From assembly GCA_000969725.1 (NCBI GenBank), contig JXSR01S034744.1: a stretch of DNA of 23,926 nt. One strand, 5' to 3'. Below the pieces are notes generated by a model. It was given only the letters and a program-made list of their open reading frames with translations, was not told the origin of the DNA and ran no database searches. The DNA comes from Ophiothrix spiculata. Lineage: Eukaryota > Echinodermata > Ophiuroidea > Amphilepidida > Ophiotrichidae. The translations under genes and the position numbers were made by a program. Shown one piece after another: positions 19,989 through 23,926 of this stretch; the first letter of the stretch is position 1; the number at the start of each line of letters is the position of its first letter.

Positions 19989-20880
19989 AAGTGTGGAGGT
20001 CCATTCCCCATCTCTTAAAAATGCCAACTACTAGGCCTAAATAGAATACACCTGGTGACCGTACGGTGGCTCTGCCAATTCCTTACAAATACCGCGCTGA
20101 TTATCCAAAGCCAGACTTGACACTCCCTACCTGCCAATGATATCAAATGGTGATCTAACAACTAACAGAGTTCACAGGTGGCAATTAGCATGTTTGTAAA
20201 TAAGTCCGGGGAATCCCATCAGCACATCTACTTTAACACCGCCTACTAAATAGAATACACCTGGCGGTCTTGCCTCTGATTGCCAACTGATTGTCTAAAG
20301 CAGGGTATGCCAGGCTTGAAATTCCCCTCCTGCCCAAGAAGATATCAAATGGTGATATAACAACTACCATGGTGCACAGGTGGCAATTAGCTATTTGTTA
20401 ATAAGTCTGGAGGTCCACACCCATGTCAGTCCCATCTCCTTTTAATACCACCATCTAAATAGAATACTTTTGGTCTTGAAAAATCCTTACACTGATTGTC
20501 CAGAGCAGGGTATGCCCATAGTATGCCAGACTTGAAACTCCCCTCCTGTCCAAGAAGATATCATATGGTGATCTAACAATTAACAAAGTTCACAGGTGGC
20601 AATTAACATGTTTGTTAATAAGTCCGGGGATCCCCGTCAGCCAATATCCTTTAACACAACCTACTAAATAGAATACAATTCGCGGTCTTGCCTCTGCCAG
20701 ACTTGAAACTCCCCTACTGCCCAAGAAGATATCAAATGGTGATCTAACAATTAACATAGTTCACAGGTGGCAATTAACATGTTTGTTAATAAGTCTGAAG
20801 GTCCACACTCTAGCCAGTGCCATCTCCTTTAATGCCAACTACTGATCATGAAAGGAATACACCTGGAAAACAAGACACAA
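19989..20880 (+). repeat. Alternating A/B array of ~200-bp units (higher-order tandem repeat)
   Basis: Four full units are anchored on CACAGGTGGCAATTA at 20173, 20375, 20591 and 20762 (spacing 202, 216, 171), preceded by a partial unit from 19989. Every unit has GATATCAWATGGTGAT, CACAGGTGGCAATTA, AATAAGTC and a TAGAATAC(A) segment. After AATAAGTC the units alternate. Type A (after units 1 and 3) reads CCGGGGA..CCCATCAGC and ends CCTACTAAATAG. Type B (the initial partial unit, units 2 and 4) reads TGGAGGTCCACAC and CCATCTCC. The true repeat is therefore an A-B dimer of about 390-420 bp. The array starts and ends near GAATACACCTGG. No coding is visible. Confidence 0.85.
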
Positions 20881-21059
20881 GACTGCTCTTCCCTCAAGCG
20901 ATTGTCAGGACCAATATGAGGCAACACATTCAAAGGGGCTCAGATAGAAATTTATTTTTGTGCTATGTCTGAAATTCACTCAAGTTGAGGAAAATAGAAT
21001 TACGTGTACAGAATTGGATGAACACATATCATGGAATTCGCATGACACGAAATTCCTAT

Positions 21060-21168
21060 TTAAAAATTCTAATTTTACCCCGTTCGTTCAACCACAGGAT
21101 TCGAACCTGCGACATCTTCCATCCCAATCCAAAGTCAATTAATACCAAGCCACAGGGTTGGAGGTAAT
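21060..21168 (-). mobile_element. tRNA-derived SINE head or tRNA pseudogene
   Basis: On the minus strand the B box GGTTCGAATCC (21098-21108) sits in a T arm with a good stem (GCAGG with CCTGT). An A-box-like TGGCTTGGTATT lies at 21141-21152. The segments flanking the tRNA-like region can still pair as an acceptor stem: TCCAACC with GGTTGAA, six of seven positions. The D arm does not pair, so a working tRNA is unlikely. Downstream sequence (below 21070) may be the SINE body but has no tail that I can fix. Confidence 0.6.
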
Positions 21169-21209
21169 TCAGTGTTACATCTCACATCTATGATGAGATG
21201 ATCATGAAA

Positions 21210-21586
21210 TCATGCTATTAAAATATGTCTTTCAAATGTATCTTGCAAAGAAACAATCTCAACTCTTGCTCCATGACTTGGAAACTTGATTGCTTCAGCC
21301 AAATGTTTCCCAATTATCTGATATGCCTTTTCAGAAGACACGTTTTCAAAGACACAACTTTTACAGTGTACATATCTTATACCAAGTGTATTTGTAAATA
21401 TAGGCCAGATAAAATCAGTCTGCAACAGCAGGTAGAGATCTTGTGCCTCATGGGGCTGCAGCAGGTGTAGGGGAATATAGTCCATGCTGAATACACTGAT
21501 TTTTAGCTTTGCACCACGATTGAAATAATGACCACAGAAAAGTATAACATTGGTACCATTGTCAGGTGACATGAAAGATCCCGTTA
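21210..21586 (-). CDS. Probable terminal coding exon of an unidentified gene
   Basis: I do not recognise the family. On the minus strand CTGTTTTTCCCAG is an excellent splice acceptor. The exon from 21586 stays open for 124 codons to a TGA at 21212-21210. It starts one base into a codon (phase 1). The peptide has mixed, globular composition: NVILFCGHYFNRGAKLKIS, then MDYIPLHLLQP, then SSEKAYQIIGKHLAEAIKF, ending ERHILIA. Asp, Glu and Gly codons are well represented, unlike the random frames elsewhere in the window. There is also an in-exon ATG at 21572, but the spliced start reads more naturally. Earlier exons should lie at higher coordinates, perhaps beyond the window. The stop lies only 40-150 bases from the SINE head, so the 3' UTR may run into it. 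A decayed gene fragment is possible. Confidence 0.5.
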
Positions 21587-21608
21587 CTGGGAAAAACAGT
21601 AGTCTAAA

Positions 21609-21797
21609 CTGCTTTCATACTTATGTAGTTTTGCAGCTTTGTCGCTGCATGACATATATTTTTTGCAAAAACTTGCCGCTTCCGGTTGTCGTAGCGGCAA
21701 AATCTGAAAAGCGACAAAACTGCAAAGCTACAAAAGTGTGAAAGGAAGCAAGCGACGGAGCTGCAAAGCTACAGAGCGACAATAAGTATGAAAGCAG
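21609..21797. mobile_element. Short palindromic MITE with 16-bp perfect ends
   Basis: CTGCTTTCATACTTAT (21609-21624) is the exact complement of 21782-21797. The next stretch, GTAGTTTTGCAGCTTTGTCGC (21625-21645), has two potential partners, 21711-21744 and about 21760-21781, so the right arm is internally duplicated. A further perfect 8-bp stem, TTGCCGCT/AGCGGCAA (21673-21680 and 21693-21700), lies in the middle. The 189-bp element sits just upstream (gene sense) of the terminal-exon acceptor, i.e. in the adjacent intron. No target duplication was identified. Confidence 0.7.
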
Positions 21798-21899
21798 CAT
21801 TATGTAACTGTGCTGTGGGTTGCTTCTCCTGCCCCTTGACACCTAAGGGGAACTCCAGATCATCCATAGACTGGCAAGCAGGACAGGGCATCTCGAAGC

Positions 21900-21995
21900 A
21901 CCAAATCGCTGCCTGCGTAGCGCTTGCTGGATAGTTTGCCATATTATAAGTTGAGAAATTGGTGGGAGATGTGCCAGGTTCAAATCCAGATGAAA
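21900..21995 (+). mobile_element. Possible tRNA-derived SINE head
   Basis: An A-box-like TAGCGCTTGCTGG (21918-21930) and a B box GGTTCAAATCC (21977-21987) lie 59 bases apart, start to start, with TATAAGTTGAGA between them. This matches the order of a tRNA-type Pol III promoter. The stems are poor and no SINE body is recognised. Confidence 0.4.
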
Positions 21996-22103
21996 ACTGA
22001 CAATTATTGACATATAAAGAACTTAGAAAAAATATCTCAAAGAAAGGTAACCTTAGTTGAACATCCTACCATCACAAATGAATAAGCTTAAGCTGAGTTA
22101 TCA

Positions 22104-22283
22104 TTAAAGCAATACTATAAAGTGTTAAAATGAAGCGCCCTGTCACCTATATCCATTTTCCGGTTTCAAAATTAGTTTTTGACAAAATATACTTGAAAAT
22201 GCTTTTAGATAGTCACATTCCTTCATTTTAGGCTATTTTTACTTAAAACCATTTTTGATCAAAGTCTTTTAGTATTGCTTCAA
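22104..22283. mobile_element. Small MITE with AAGCAATACTA ends
   Basis: AAGCAATACTATAAAG (from 22107) and its counterpart TAGTATTGCTT (22270-22280) form inverted ends. TTAA lies at the left (22104-22107) and a TTCAA at the right, consistent with a worn TTAA duplication. The 180-bp interior has no coding capacity. Confidence 0.55.
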
Positions 22284-23253
22284 GCATTTAAATTACAAAA
22301 AAATTCTTGTACAAGCAATCTTCAACAATTACCACACTTGCTCCACATCTTTACAAGCGTTCCTTAATTATCACATTTTCAAGCATCATAAATTCAAGAA
22401 AAAATCAAAACACAAAAGAGTAATTTTTTCCATCATTCAATCAACATTTTCCTTCTTTTCCAAGGAGTGCAATCTGTATTAGTTGTCAAACAGGAGATGT
22501 GCCGTACTCTCGTTTATGAATACAATACTCTCTCCATGGTTATGCAACAAAATGGGCAATAAACAGTTGATTTTGTCAATTTAGCTCAATTTGTTGCCTA
22601 GCAACCCTAATGTACCGGGCTGTGTGATGAATAAGTCAATTTACCTGCCTTTTTATCTTTACTCAATTTACCCCAATTTTGTCTTTTTCCAAGATCGTGC
22701 TATCTCTGTTCATATATGCTTTTTCCGCTCCCAGATTCATCAAACATACTAGTACTAGTAGTCAATCCCGCATTCTCAGTTCATTTTCGACTTTCCCTAG
22801 ATACCAAAAGCCATATTTAGTTATCTCAGGTTGGAAGTATGGAAAGAGCAAACGGGGAATAGGATGAAGGGAACATAAACGAGAGCATCCACGATGCATT
22901 GACTTCCTGGAATAAATTGGATTGGCTTAATTCTGTTTGGTCTATTGGGTCATTCTGTGTCAATTCACCTAATGCATTACACCTCACCTCCTTCTAATTA
23001 GCTCAAATTTGGTTTGCAGGGTGATATTAACTTGAAAAGCTCAAATTTCAAAAATGAGCGCAATCGGACATACGATTTTCACGTTATGACTCGTCCACGG
23101 TCCAATTTGCTGATTTTTGCAAAAGTGAACGCACTCACAAATACGAACACGACCATGTCTCGGTAACCACTGAACCAAATATGTTGAAATTGGTGCCTTT
23201 AGAAAGCTAATGGCACAAGCAATCCGAATTTGTCATTTTCTAGCTCTTCTCAA
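22284..23253. other. Gene-free stretch
   Basis: Nearly 1 kb of AT-rich sequence. It contains a small ACTAGTACTAGT motif (about 22746). A plus-strand frame at 22679-22867 has no recognisable features. No earlier exon of the 21210-21586 gene could be identified. Confidence 0.45.
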
Positions 23254-23396
23254 AACTAGCTATGTTTAAAATGCCTAGGCTATTATAAATACCTACAACA
23301 TAGACACCAATTTTATGCGAAATGTACAGGAATAGATAAAATGTAGTAAAATTAATGCCTACATTGTAGGTATGGGCATTTTGCACATAGCTAGTT
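23254..23396. mobile_element. 143-bp MITE with 22-bp inverted ends
   Basis: AACTAGCTATGT...AAAATGCC at 23254-23275 matches the complement of 23375-23396 with two mismatches. A 13-base palindrome, CCTACATTGTAGG (23358-23370), lies just inside the right end, and TACCTACAAC inside the left repeats part of it. No target duplication is certain. Confidence 0.65.
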
Positions 23397-23540
23397 AGGG
23401 ACTTAGAGTTAAGAGTTGAGTAATGGTCATGACCTTGAATGAGCCCAAATGGATCATCTCAGGTCAATTCTTTGAATATTTTTGAGATTTGACCACACAT
23501 GACCTTTCGACCACCCTCACCCCCAATATTAGTTATTGGG

Positions 23541-23662
23541 TGAAGCGGAGGTATGTTGTGGGAAATACTTGTGCGCGAAGTGTCATATCCGGGCGAAGCG
23601 CAGCTGAGCCTGGATATGACACTGAGCACACAAGTTTTTCCAATAACATATCGCCGCTGAAT
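23541..23662. mobile_element. Long palindromic element
   Basis: Arms at about 23542-23592 and 23608-23660 pair over some 50 bases, with about 75-80% identity overall and a perfect core around GTGTCATATCC/GGATATGACAC. The loop is about 15 bases. Both strands give similar open frames (ending in peptides such as SVISGRS on the plus strand), which is a symmetry artefact and not two genes. It resembles palindromic repeats with the core ACTTGTG...GTGTCATATCC that I recall from marine invertebrates. Its class is unknown. Confidence 0.7.
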
Positions 23663-23803
23663 CGGCTTTTCCAAATAAGGTCATTAATTCTCTTAGTGGT
23701 ATGATAAAAGTGCGTCTCAAGGTCTGACGCGCTTAAGGTATGATACGAAATATATCACCGCAGCGGCTTTTCCAAATATGGCCATAAATTCTCTTTATGA
23801 TAA
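23648..23803 (+). repeat. ~104-bp-spaced direct duplication
   Basis: ATATCGCCGCTGAATCGGC (from 23648) and ATATCACCGCAGCGGC (from 23752) both continue as TTTTCCAAATA, GG(T/C)CAT(T/A)AATTCTCTT and ATGATAA. The first copy overlaps the right foot of the palindromic element, so part of that element was copied or the insertion landed in a pre-existing repeat. Confidence 0.65.
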
Positions 23804-23926
23804 GTCAAGTCTCCTTAGAACACTCAGGGGGCTAATTGCTATTCATGGTCCAGATTTTGTCCATTTTTGTCTCCAGATAAAATTTGATACCTTTATTTAC
23901 ATGGGCTTTGAAACCGGGGGAGGGGT

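Noticed and set aside
23459-23704. Overlapping open frames on both strands with similar peptides
   Set aside because: They reflect the palindromic symmetry of the element at 23541-23662, not two genes.

Overview
The window looks like nuclear DNA of an invertebrate animal, most likely a non-vertebrate deuterostome (echinoderm or hemichordate type). The evidence is its AT-rich, gene-sparse, intron-like texture, spliceosomal splice signals, a recognisable metazoan PCBP/alphaCP exon, several tRNA-derived SINE heads, a LINE tail, many short hairpin-type DNA elements, and the recurrent string TAGGCCTA (near 5741, 6854, 11932 and 20033), which I associate with such genomes. The organism call is inference. 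There are no bacterial operons and no intact long protein gene.

Layout: 1-1090 is a ~53-bp satellite whose monomer carries a hairpin. 1301-1735 is the 3' end of a 5'-truncated LINE on the minus strand. 1801-2400 holds two hairpin elements back to back: a PIF/Harbinger-like MITE with a TTA target duplication, then a foldback repeat. 3887-4293 holds competing hairpins and a MITE with 28-bp perfect terminal repeats. 4469-4992 and 10149-10518 are two TTAA-flanked elements, each with a palindrome inside. 8800-8945 is a tRNA-SINE. 13540-14000 is a cluster of hairpins.

Host genes, all on the minus strand. (1) 15636-15921 is an exon of a poly(rC)-binding protein gene: a splice acceptor, about 200 nt upstream of the start codon, 28 codons from ATG to the first strand of KH domain 1, then a splice donor. 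The next PCBP exons were not found below it, so the following intron is probably longer than 15.6 kb and most of 1-15635 would lie in it. (2) 21210-21586 looks like the terminal coding exon of an unidentified upstream gene. (3) 11185-11403 is a weaker, phase 0-0 candidate exon, or a chance open frame.

From 17.9 kb to the end the sequence is a mosaic of repeats: a SINE head, a ~146-bp tandem repeat, a G/C-run-ended element with an apparent 8-bp target duplication, an 87-bp tandem repeat, an alternating A/B array of ~200-bp units at 19989-20880, two more tRNA-like heads, and four more inverted-repeat elements, ending in a long palindrome at 23541-23662. The genes do not form a pathway. The window is best read as a large intron plus an intergenic region, colonised by non-autonomous elements.
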